Source of the DNA: Marsupella aquatica
Taxonomy: Eukaryota > Marchantiophyta
Assembly: GCA_973895155.1 (NCBI GenBank)
Contig: OZ316891.1
Span: forward strand, 32,302,001-32,366,000
Direction of reading: 5' to 3'
DNA length: 64,000 bases
Of this stretch, positions 1-9,632 are shown in pieces (positions within the stretch are counted from its first letter, which is position 1; each line of letters starts with the position of its first letter). The position numbers were made by a program, and so were the translations under genes. The notes under the pieces are model-generated. The model searched no databases. It was not told the origin of the DNA and saw only the letters and a list, made by a program, of their open reading frames with translations.

Positions 1-2365
1 TCTCAGTCTGACTGTCGGTAGCTCCATCTTCAGAACCAATATACCTATTTACTTGAATATTCTTTGGTTCCAAATATCCCGACAAAAATGCATCAAAGTC
101 AAGTAGGGCTTGAAAGAAAGGTTTGTGAGGTTCCCAATGCAAGCCATCAAGCATGTCACCTGTCTTGTCTCCATTGTACTCTTCAAGATCTCGAAGACAT
201 TTAGCCAAGGATGTCATTGTGAAATCTGCATCTCCTGGCCAAAGGCCAGTGACACTAAAGTGTGCATATACTCCTGGATCTCTCCCGTGGGTCAACATCC
301 CCGTGAGAGCGATAGGTAGCGACATTCCATGACCCAAAAGTGATTTAGGAGTACTAACCATTTTTGGAATCCATGTCTTTGCTTGATCCATCTTGTCGTG
401 AATAATGCAAAGATATTCTCCTGGATGTTGCTTGGCCATCACTCGATGAGCGTAGTAAACATATCTACGTGACATTTGCTCACAAAGATGTTGAGCTCTT
501 CTTTCTTCAATTTCAGCACGTTCTTTTTTCCTTCTCTCTCGCATCAAACTGTCTTTGTATTCACAACAAAGCGTACACTTGGCAAATGCGCCATCCTTGT
601 GAAAACTGAAGTTTGCAAATGATGTGCTCCATATCTTGTAGAGAGTGTTATCCGTAACAGGAGGAAGCCCTTCTTCCTTCATCTTTGTTCTCACATCTTC
701 CAAAATCTCTAACTTTTTGTAACACGCTAGAAGTTGATACTCAATGCTGTCTGTCCCATGAGCCCCTCCATAAGGCATATGAGGCATTGGCTCTGCATTT
801 TGAGTCAAAAATGCCTCTAGAAGAGCTCGCGCATGCAAGGTATTTGACCTTGTTTTCTTCAAGCCTGTGTTCCCATGGAACCCAATTTTGCAACCCTCCA
901 TGTATCTTCTCTTGTAATCATAATACTTGGTGTGACTAAAACCATGGATGGTTGCAAATGCATCTTTACAGATGACCATACCTTTGAGAACATGGTGTCC
1001 CTTATCACGAACATCATCCTCTCTGTAGTGGAAGAGGTTGAAAATGTGTGATGTTTTGGACTCGCTAGACATCCCATGAAATTCCATCCTAACATCTTCT
1101 ATATCTTCCCTTGGCATAATGAGACAACATTTATGCTTGCAGCAATTTACTCTTTTGATCTCATCGATTGCGGCTTCTATTGTTTTTGAAACTGCCTTGG
1201 TTTGCAAGAGCCTCCTTTTCTTCTCAACAGGATCAACTTGATTCCTCTTGTTGAAGTTATATGGCCTTTGACGACATCCGGATACGGATCCAACCACATG
1301 ATCCGGATTCAGATCATCCCTATCCATTGACTCCATATTCTCTGTACCTTCTACCAGAATGTCTGACAAAAATTTTCCAGTTGCTACTAGTTTTGTGTGA
1401 TCAATTCGCCACCGAACCAAACTAATTACTCCCTTGTTAATGCTTGGAAAGTATTGCGATTCCATGACATCTTTCACAGCAACCCCTACATAGTCTTCTC
1501 CCAAGATTTCATCATCAACAGCCGCCGTTGCTTGAGGCATAGTGATAGTCCCAGTGGCAACCTTACTCGATCGTTCTGAACCAATGTATAATTCGACCAA
1601 CTCTGACATCCAGTTGGACCATTGGTAATAATCAGAATGAGTTTTGGTCGATTTTGTTGATGGAGAATGTGAGACAAAACTCTCCTCAATTAAAACGTCG
1701 CCATCACCTTGCTTCTTAGAGGAAGACTTTCTACCTTCATCAACATTCCAACCTTTTTTATGAACATCGGCCAAGTCCCAGAGAACCCATGAGTCTTTTG
1801 CCTCTTCAATTGTTTCAGCCCCATTGTGTATGTAAGGTAAAGCCTTACTACCATGAATAACATCAGTGATTTTCACACTGATCCGAGACTCACCAAGAAA
1901 TATGTTGTGACATCGGTCCTTTGGATTTACCTTGAAAATAACTCCAAGGGCTACACAACACCCATCAATGAGCATTTCAACCTCGTCCCCTTGCCTTAGA
2001 GTGTTTGATGCATCCTCCATAACAATTGTAGGAGATTTATCCAAGTTATTATCTGGTCGAGTTGAACAACTACCAGTACTGATGCGTTTTGGGGAATCTA
2101 GAGTTATAGAGAGATAGGCGCACGAGATCTCCCAAATAACACATGAGTCAATGGCATCGAAAAGATTTTCTACCCTTGGTAGTGGAAATGGTAGTTTTTG
2201 AGTTGGCTCAAAAACCTTCTCCACGAGCACACCAATTCGATTATCTCCCAACAATATGTTGTGCACCCTATCCTGGGGGTTAATTTTCTGAAGTGTCCCA
2301 TAACCGACATCATATCCATCAATTGTCAAGGTCACATCATCACCTCTTGAAAACCTTCCAGTCAT
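1..2365 (-). CDS. Tnp1/En-Spm-domain and DUF7869-like protein, partial (runs off the window start)
   Basis: I translated the minus strand from the ATG at 2365 and found 788 codons open to base 1 with no stop, so the stop lies outside the window. Residues about 5-90 and 118-205 are two copies of a Tnp1/En-Spm-like unit: a 'G.D.V.L.I.G..V..G' start, a 'D..HN..LG..RI.V' core and a 'LP....TI.EA....V.W' end. Around residue 405 there is a Cys-rich CCKHKCC patch, and around 590 CTLCCEYKD. Residues about 650-780 (IIHDKMDQAKTW, SVTGLWPGDADF, HWEPHKPFFQALLDF) resemble DUF7869 proteins of lower plants, a transposase-related family. Role in the cell is unknown; transposon origin or domestication are both possible. 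A good 3' splice site (GTGCAG/G) at 2381 suggests an upstream 5' exon; ATG 2365 is the first in-frame Met after it. Family assignment is from pattern memory, not a search. Confidence 0.72.
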   Translation of the reverse strand, partial: MTGRFSRGDDVTLTIDGYDVGYGTLQKINPQDRVHNILLGDNRIGVLVEKVFEPTQKLPFPLPRVENLFDAIDSCVIWEISCAYLSITLDSPKRISTGSCSTRPDNNLDKSPTIVMEDASNTLRQGDEVEMLIDGCCVALGVIFKVNPKDRCHNIFLGESRISVKITDVIHGSKALPYIHNGAETIEEAKDSWVLWDLADVHKKGWNVDEGRKSSSKKQGDGDVLIEESFVSHSPSTKSTKTHSDYYQWSNWMSELVELYIGSERSSKVATGTITMPQATAAVDDEILGEDYVGVAVKDVMESQYFPSINKGVISLVRWRIDHTKLVATGKFLSDILVEGTENMESMDRDDLNPDHVVGSVSGCRQRPYNFNKRNQVDPVEKKRRLLQTKAVSKTIEAAIDEIKRVNCCKHKCCLIMPREDIEDVRMEFHGMSSESKTSHIFNLFHYREDDVRDKGHHVLKGMVICKDAFATIHGFSHTKYYDYKRRYMEGCKIGFHGNTGLKKTRSNTLHARALLEAFLTQNAEPMPHMPYGGAHGTDSIEYQLLACYKKLEILEDVRTKMKEEGLPPVTDNTLYKIWSTSFANFSFHKDGAFAKCTLCCEYKDSLMRERRKKERAEIEERRAQHLCEQMSRRYVYYAHRVMAKQHPGEYLCIIHDKMDQAKTWIPKMVSTPKSLLGHGMSLPIALTGMLTHGRDPGVYAHFSVTGLWPGDADFTMTSLAKCLRDLEEYNGDKTGDMLDGLHWEPHKPFFQALLDFDAFLSGYLEPKNIQVNRYIGSEDGATDSQTE

Positions 2366-2381
2366 TCTCGGATTTAGTAAC

Positions 2382-3844
2382 CTGCACAATTTTCAGAAAA
2401 ACCATCACAAATCCGAATGACAAGAATTTGAAGAGACTCACAATTATCCATACGGTCATTTGATTGCCATTCCGCGAATCCAAACGTTGGCTCAACTATC
2501 ACACTTGGATTGGGGTGGTCCAAATCAAAACCACAAAGATTGTATTCCGAAGGTCAAATTTAAGCATCTCGCTTGAATTGGGATCGTCCGAATCCAAACC
2601 AACCTCTATCCAACACACCCTCTTGGATTTGGATGGTCCGAATCCAAACCCAGATGGGATCCCAAAGGTCCCAATTCAACAAACGCGCTTGGATTGGGAT
2701 GGTCCGAATCCAAACCCAGATTTTATTTCAAAGGTCCCAATTTAAGCACCGGGCTTGGATTCGGATGGTCTGAATCCAACACCAGATTGTATTTCAAAGG
2801 TCCGAATTCAACCCACCATCTTGGATCCGAATCCAAACACAGATTCTATCCCAAAGGTTACAATTCAACAAACCGGCTTGGATTGGGATGGTCCGAATCC
2901 AAACCCAGATAGTACTTCAAAGGTCCCAATTTAAGCATTGGGCTTGGATTCGGATGGTCCGAATCCAAAACCAGATTGTATTCCAAAGGTCCGAATCCAA
3001 CCCACCATCTTGGATTCGGATGGTTCGAATCCAAACACAGATTCTATCCCGAAAGGTCCCAATTCAACAAACCGGCTTGGATTGGGATGGTCCGAATCCA
3101 AACCCAGATTGTATTTCAAAGGTCCCAATTTAAGCATCGGGCTTGGATTTGGATGGTCCGAATCCAAAACCAGATTGTATTTCAAAGGTCCGAATCCAAC
3201 CCACCATCTTGGATTCGGATGGTCCGAATCCAAACACAGATTCTATCCCGAAGGTCCCAATTCAACAAACCCTCTTGGATTGGGATGGTGCGCGAATCCA
3301 AACCCAGATTGTATTTCAAAGGTCCCAATTTAAGTATCGGGCTTGGATTCGGATGGTCCGAATCCAAAACCAGGTTGTATTTCAAACGCCCAAATTCAAT
3401 CATCTCGCTTGGATTGGGATGGTCCAAATCCAAACCGAGATTGGATCCCAAAGGTCACAATTTAAGCATTGCACGCTTGGATTCGGATGGTCCGAATCCA
3501 ACACACCCAAGATTGGATTCTGATCAGATGGTCCCAATCCTACAAAATGGATTGGATTCGGATCATCCGAATCCAAACAACAATCTAGGATTAGGACCAT
3601 TATAATCCACACATCAAGTCTGGATTCAGATGGTCTAACTCCACAATGAAGATTATGTTGAGATGGATATATTGAGATTGAGATCTCTTCCTAATCAAAT
3701 TTAGACATTCCGGGTTTTTTGGAACATTGGGTAATTCGTGAAATAATAATTGGGAAGTCACTAGAATGCAGAACAAAGTGAAAGGTAAACCCTAAACTTC
3801 CCTAAGAACTCAAAATAAGCAAAGCGACTAAGACCATAACTCAC
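2382..3844 (-). other. Predicted first intron of the leftward gene, filled with satellite
   Basis: On the minus strand GAG/GTGAGT at 3845/3844 is a strong 5' splice site, and TTTTCTGAAAATTGTGCAG/G ending at 2382 is a strong 3' splice site. The exon upstream (3845-3916) contains a 24-codon ATG-initiated reading frame that is not in phase with the main ORF. It is therefore probably untranslated leader or a small upstream ORF. Almost the whole intron is the palindromic array described separately. Splicing is inferred from consensus and phase only. Confidence 0.5.
2500..3630. repeat. Palindromic satellite array A, with a three-type higher-order repeat
   Basis: About 17 copies of an imperfect palindrome, arms TTGGATTSGGA and TCCGAATCCAA around a 3-nt centre (usually TGG), spaced roughly 62-68 bp apart. 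The linkers come in three types: type A has AATTTAAGCATCGGG, type B has CCGAATCCAACCCACCAT, type C has CCCAATTCAACAAACC. They alternate A-B-C, giving a higher-order period near 198 bp (compare 2879, 3077 and 3275). Copies degrade towards both edges. Because the unit is palindromic it makes spurious open frames on both strands. Confidence 0.93.
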
Positions 3845-3916
3845 CTCAGCAGTCTTGTTTTTCCAGTATGTCTCCAAGGTTGGCTCTGCTACCTCTAAAT
3901 TGATGAATAAGTTCAT

Positions 3917-4600
3917 ATCAAACTGACTAAGAAAGCTATCAAAGCCACTTCAAGTCTAAACTCCATCAGAGAGAAGAGCTGAGGAGGAGTTGCGCAGACC
4001 TGGATGCCCAAGTGAAGATATGAAACTAAAACAACAATGATGTCCGTAGAGTACCTCTTATACTCGTGGGTTGGTATGTTCGGCCCTGAATGTGCAATCC
4101 GATAAGGTTGAGGCAACACCGAGTATCGCGGTTAGAACAATCATCCAATCCTTTTTCAATCCATTGTGTCAGACAAAGGATTGGATGATTGTTCTAACCG
4201 CGATACTCGGTGTTGCCTCCCAAACTGATAGGACCAGATCCCTTCTTGGTCTCTATCCGTACAGAGATCATCCGTACAGAGATGATCCGTGTAGCGATCA
4301 TCCGTACGCAAACAAGCCTTTCAGGAGGGGGTAAAGGGATGACAAGGTCTTCCATAGACCTCATTGTTGTTTCGCTCTCTGTCGCTCCTCACTGTCGCTC
4401 CTCACTCTCGCTCCTCACTCTCGCTCCTCACTCTCGCTCTAGCTCCTCATTCTCACTCCTTGCTCTCGCTCTTGGCTTGCTGCCGCCGCTATCCCTTGCC
4501 CTTGCCCTAATTGCCTTCTTGCCCTAATCTGTTGCAACGCCCTAGATCTTGCCCATCTTGACGTGTCCTCAATATATCCTGCCACGTGTCACTCCTAAAA
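3917..4600. promoter_or_regulatory. Divergent upstream region between two head-to-head genes
   Basis: About 0.7 kb separates the candidate leftward 5' exon (ending 3916) from the rightward start codon (4601). It contains a perfect 43-bp inverted repeat (4112-4217), short direct repeats of an ATCCGTACAGAG-like unit (about 4252-4312), and a C/T-rich run of CTCGCTCCTCA repeats (4370-4445), the pyrimidine-rich type often found near plant transcription starts. No TATA box was assigned. A promoter function for both genes is inferred from the divergent arrangement. Confidence 0.45.
4112..4217. repeat. Perfect 43-bp inverted repeat with 20-nt loop
   Basis: Arm 4112-4154 (beginning GGCAACACCGAGTATCGCGG) is the exact reverse complement of arm 4175-4217, with loop 4155-4174. 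No mismatch was found along 43 bp. RNA from either strand would fold into a long hairpin. It could be a small foldback element, a small-RNA precursor or a transcription barrier between the two divergent genes. Perfect arms suggest recent origin or selection. Confidence 0.9.
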
Positions 4601-7600
4601 ATGGAAGTTGCCAAGAAAACTGTCATTGTCCTGCTCGCCGAAGAATCTGATGACTTGGATCTCTCCTCTGTCGGTGATCTTGTGGCCCTAGCGCTTGGGG
4701 ATTCCCAAGAATTTCAATCACAAGTCCAAAGTAAGTTTCCAGAGGTTTATTCATGCATCTTAAGTTGTTGGATTCGGATGGTCCGAATCCAAGAGGGTTG
4801 TTTGGATTCGGACCATCCGAATCCAAGTGGGTTGTTTGGATTTGGATGGTCCGAATCCAAGTGGCTTGATTGGATTCGGATGGTCCGAATCCAAGTGGCT
4901 TGATTGGATTCGGATGGTCCGAATCCAAGAGGGTTGTTTGGATTCGGACCATCCGAATCCAATGGGTTGTTTGGATTTGGATGGTCTGAATCCAAGTGGC
5001 TTGATTGGATTCGGATGGTCCGAATCCAAGTGGCTTGATTGGATTTGGATGGTCCGAATCCAAGAGGGTTGTTTGGATTCGGACCATCCGAATCCAAGTG
5101 GGTTGTTTGGATTCGGATGGTCCGAATCCAAGTGGCTTGATTGGATTCGGATGGTCTGAATCTAAGAGGGTTGTTTGGATTCGGACCATCCGAATCCAAG
5201 TGGGTTGTTTGGATTCGGACCATCCGAATCCAAGTGGGCTTCTTGTATTGGATTTGGATGGTCCGAATCCAAGAGCCCTCAATCTCACTTTGACAGTGAT
5301 TTCTTAAAACAAATTTCATGGATTTAAAGTCTAATATGAATTTTCACTCTCCAATGCAGAGAGTGATCTGGTGAATACAACTCTCGCCATTTCAGAGGCA
5401 GACTGCGACGATGGGTTCATTTTGGAGGACCGCGATCCAGGATTTCAGTGGGGACTTGAGTTCTCGCGAGTAAACTTCCGCCTAAATTCATTTAACATTC
5501 AGGATCCAGTGTTATGTGTCAAGATCAGGACAGGCAACAACCAAACATTGGTCATCGGACCCGTGGTCTCTGTGGGAATGATAGGAAGAGGAATGAATTC
5601 TATCATTGTAGAGGTGTCGGACACGATGAGGTGGGCAAAGTTGCAGCTCCCGTCAAAGGCTTTCTCGGCCGAGTTCAATGTGGAATGGTATGCAAGTGGG
5701 GAATTAAGTGTGTTGTCGATGGGATTCTTTCCAAAATCCTACACAAAGGAGAAGATTATTGGAGGACTGAAGGGAATGCTTCCTTTGGACATTTTTTATG
5801 GGTTTCTTTATTTGAAACTCAACATTGTAAACAACCCATCAAAGTTCTCTCTTCCATCCACATGGACTCTTAACAATTTGCTTCAGAAAGCAGGTCTGGT
5901 GTCACCAGACTCAAATGTTTGGATCACCAAGGCACTAGCCTTTGCACACACGCTTGACCTGGAAAAAGCAAATCTATGGGTAGAGTCTTTGGTGAAGTTG
6001 AGGAAAAGTACACAACCACAGAACATAATTGAGTCTACGCCAGCCAAAGGAACTCCAGCAACTACGACGGAGATAGCACAAACTACTGCAGCAACAACCA
6101 TGGATAGAGCGGCAGGGAAGCGGAAGTAGAGGGAGAAGAAGCTTCCGGTTGAGAAACCTACTTCAGTTGAGAAGAAGATCACGGCTCCAGCCGAGAAGAA
6201 GAAGCTTCCAGCCGAGAAGAAGTCGAGGGAGAAGAAGAAACAAAAAACCAACACCGGAGTTGTGAATTCAACTCCTGTAGATTTTTCATTACATGCTGAA
6301 GATGAGGGTGATAGGCCACATGCTCCAGAGGAGAAAGACGTCTTAGAAGGGAATGAAGTTCTTCAACAAATGGAGCAGTACTATACTTTTGGGATAAACG
6401 AAATTTTTCTGATCCCAGTTGAAAGTATTTTTGCCGCACCAGCGAGACTATGCTATCGGATGATGAATTTTGATCATGTGCAAGACATTGTTGATTCCAT
6501 GATCAAAACACCTGGGCATGAGCCACATGTCGCTGATTTGATTCCTTTTAATGTCGAGCGAAGAAAGGTACTCCACTTTGAGAATACGGAGTCGGACCGG
6601 AAGGATTTTTTGGCCAGAGTGAAAAAGGGCGAGGTCCAATTTCTAGCAGTTAGTGGTCAGCACTCTGCGAGAACTGCGAGATGGATTCATGATTGGGCAA
6701 CGAAGGATGCCAAGCTCACCCAGTTGGCCAAGAAGTTAGAATTCAGGAAATCCAGAATATTGTCTAATCGCACACCGTCTTCAATTCTTGTTGAGCACTC
6801 CATGAGATCGAACGCCATCAATAGCACGATGGTGTTTCAGTCTTGCTTTAAAGATACAGTTGTCCATGCGAGGCGGCAGTTTGTTGAATGTGGAAATCCA
6901 GACAAACCAAAACATGGCGACAACAAAACAAATGCTCAAGACAACCAAAAATTTCAGGTAAGAAATGTGATTACTTTGTATGCATTTCTCTACCATAGAG
7001 AGTAATTCTATTTTGGATTCGGATGGTCTCAGTCCGACACAATTTGTCAAAGAGTATTGGAACTTTTGGAATGTTTAGTACAAGTTTTGTTTTTGATTGA
7101 GACCATCAGAATCCAAAACTATTATCGCACATTAGAATCCTTTTTTTCCAACCCTTGAGTTGGGGATAACTGACTAGCTTTCCTTTTGGATTGTAGGATT
7201 GGTTGGCTCTGGCAAGAATGACTATGGGCAGGAAGGACTTGCGAAATGTATATTGGCTACTTTTTGCGGACAATGATCTTTTTGAGTTGTGGCGGTTAGT
7301 CTGTGAGATGTGGTTGCATGGGAAACTTCCTAATGGAGCTGGGATGGAAGGAAATAACAAGTCCAAAAAAGCAATTACCGTTGCCATGTTTCGTCCCTTT
7401 GATGGTGAGTTGATCTCACAGAAAGACATCACAAAAATCCTGACACAAGTGAAGTCAAGAAAGGCATTGCTGAAGAAAGATGCCACTAATAAATCTGACA
7501 TACCCTCAATAGAGGAGCTTGCGAAGGATGTGAAAAAAGTGAGGAAGCTCAAGTCTCTCATTGAAGAGTACTACTTCGGCAAGGATCCAAGGAATTTCCC

Positions 7601-9571
7601 TTCGGATACCGACTGGAAGAAAGTTGTAGAGGTTCTGCCATTGTTGAGTGTTGATGCAGAATTCAGTAGATGCAGAAGAGCGGCTGGTGAAGTTTTTTTG
7701 TCAAATCTGTTGAAGCCAAATCATACTAGGGAGAGTGCAATCTTGCCAATAGCTCTGGTGATGCGCCTTGATGACATTTATTGCCAGAAGTTTGGCGGAG
7801 GGACACATTCTCGGAGCCAACCGTGGGTCACGTTCTTTAGTGACAATCTAATGAAAACAGTTGATCCACCAGCAATAGAAGAATCATCTCCAACGTGCTC
7901 ACTTGCCATTGTTGACTTCAGTCAAGATCACCAGAAGCTGTGGACGGAAGTAGAAGTTTTGGTCTTTCTGCAATACATTGTGGAGCTACCACGAAATCTT
8001 ACAATCGTTGTAGCCATAACTGTTCATCCGGGGCCTCTTGCAATGAATGTCCTAAGCTCACTTCGAAAATTGGGACAAGAGAAATCTCTCACGATTCACA
8101 TTGAGTATGGGAGTTATTCTCGAGAGGATCAACCACACCCGCTTGATTCGTGTTGGGGAGGCGGAATTGAAGAAGTTATATTTGCAGGAATTTCTCGAGA
8201 TGAAAATGTCAATTGGAATGATGTTTTCAAACCCAATCACCCAAAGCCAAAATTCTTTTTTGGTTCAAAAGATACTGATTTTGAGGTCACCAAGATTGAC
8301 ACTGGGAAGGCAAAGGTTGACACAGACGACGTGTCAAAACCCGAAGATCTAAAAATGATGCTGACCCCAGAAGAGGCGACCAAGGTTTTGCACATGGCCC
8401 CTTGATTGAGATAGTTGGTGCTCGTGGTGGTTGGGTGAATCCACATGCCAAACCCACGCGGATGATACAGAGGATTATTGAATCCTTGTCAGAAGCTGGA
8501 GACTTGATTCTTGATTTTTTCTCGGGTGGTCAAGTGATGAAGACATCATTCTTGGTGCAACGCGAATGCTTTGTTTATTGTGACTCTCAAGATGAGAGAC
8601 ACTTTGTGGAAGCGTATGCTTCATTCCTTTGCGAGAGGGTCCCCTCAATCAAGGAAAATTGGGATCCTCGTGGTGGGAGTTCTAGGCATTGGAAACCCAC
8701 TATTGCGGATGTTTCTGCCAAACATGAATCAGCTGATAATTCCGAAGAAGTGAGCGCTAAGTCAGTCAAAGATGATGGGGAATCAGAGGTGGCGTATGCA
8801 AAGAATTTGGATGACCGTGTAGGTCAAAGTGAAAGCATAGAACCCTACGATGTTGATGATAACATTGGTCTTGCACCACGCCCTTCATCAGGTGCAGATG
8901 ACGTCCCTTTGGAACCCTATGAAGTTGAGGTTGATGACAACTTGGACAAGGATGGTCTCAATCCAAATGTGGTGCAACGAGAAACGGACGGAATTGGTGA
9001 TCCAATTGACATTGATACATTTGAAAATCATTCGTCAACCAATTTGGTCGTGGACGGTGGAGACAGACAGGTCAATTCGAATGAAGCTGACACCCAAAAT
9101 TTGATTCCCGGGACGGCTATCGAAGTACGTGAGATTCCCATGACCCCAAAAGCCCGTGCATCAGCGACTATTGACAACCAGGCAGGTGCTTCAATTTGTC
9201 CTGACACACTCTTTTCAGCTTCTGATGACAAATTGGTTTTTGTTCGTTCACACTCGGGAAGTCCAGTTGTCCTTCCTTTCTCAAAGAAAAAAGGGAATAG
9301 AGTTGGATCAAGCGGATGGAGGTCACTTGAACGTGATGCACGATGTTATGTGTGGAAAAGTGGGCCAAATAGAGGCCAAGAAGTTTCATTGGATGCTGCT
9401 CCATCGATTCTTAACAGGAAGGAGTATAAGAGAGGAGAATTGGGATTGATAACTCCTGTTTGGACGTCACCTTATTGGGTAGAACAAAGTACTTCAGATG
9501 TCAACTTTGAAATCCAAGAGGAGCTGGGTGTTGACATTATTGATGAATACGGATCTCTTTTTTCAGACTGA
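4601..9571 (+). CDS. ParB-like plus N4/N6 DNA-methylase-like protein, multi-exon; this copy carries a stop and a frameshift
   Basis: Exons: 4601-4730 (donor AAA/GTAAGT), 5360-6957 (acceptor AATGCAG, donor CAG/GTAAGA) and 7197 onward (acceptor TTGTAG); the phases agree at both junctions. Residues about 45-300 form an unrecognised domain. After a Lys/Glu-rich linker, residues about 389-540 match the ParB/sulfiredoxin N-terminal fold: 'EIFLIPVESI', then SGQHSARTARWI, then RILSNRTPSSILVEHSMRSN. Residues about 800-1040 look like a permuted N4/N6 methylase: SLAIVDFSQDH where DPPY would be, then NPHAKPTRMIQRI and GDLILDFFSGGQV, equivalent to the KP-plus-FxGxG end of beta-class enzymes. Both catalytic motifs are degenerate, so activity is doubtful. 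A TAG at 6127-6129 interrupts the linker, and the frame shifts by one base near 8400 in a C run. Bacteria and phages fuse ParB and methylase domains; here introns show that the gene is eukaryotic. Confidence 0.7.
4768..5276. repeat. Palindromic satellite array B in intron 1 of the ParB-methylase gene
   Basis: About 15 copies of the same palindrome as array A (arms TTGGATTCGGA and TCCGAATCCAA), here with a regular period near 34 bp: 25 bp of palindrome plus a 9-bp linker, GTGGCTTGA or GTGGGTTGT/GAGGGTTGT. The 3-nt centre is TGG or its complement CCA, so copies sit in both orientations. The array occupies most of the intron 4731-5359 and stops short of both splice sites. Confidence 0.95.
7011..7118. 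repeat. Hairpin of satellite-like arms inside intron 2
   Basis: Within intron 6958-7196, the arm at 7011-7031 (TTTTGGATTCGG then ATGGTCTCA) pairs with 7099-7118 (TGAGACCATC then AGAATCCAAAA), with one mismatch over about 20 bp. The arms contain the satellite half-site TTGGATTCGGA, so this intron carries a diverged single unit of the family that forms arrays A and B. Confidence 0.8.
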
Positions 9572-9632
9572 GATCAAACCGTCTGACTTTCCATTTTTTC
9601 ATACCAATCTAAAATACTTCTCGGTCTCACAG

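Noticed and set aside
2464-3605. Several overlapping ORFs of 60-200 codons on both strands
   Set aside because: They are translations of the palindromic array; all frames read as LDSDGPNPN-like repeats and the array lies in a predicted intron.
4768-5276. CRISPR array
   Set aside because: Regular palindromic repeats at 34-bp spacing, but linkers are only 9 bp and mostly identical, the host is eukaryotic, and there are no cas genes.
4623-5319. Minus-strand ORFs up to 221 codons
   Set aside because: Same cause: array B is palindromic and open in several frames; the true coding strand here is plus with an intron.
4601-9571. Bacterial or phage contamination as source of the ParB and methylase domains
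   Set aside because: Three phase-consistent spliceosomal introns interrupt the coding sequence, and the same palindromes and codon style continue into plant transposons.
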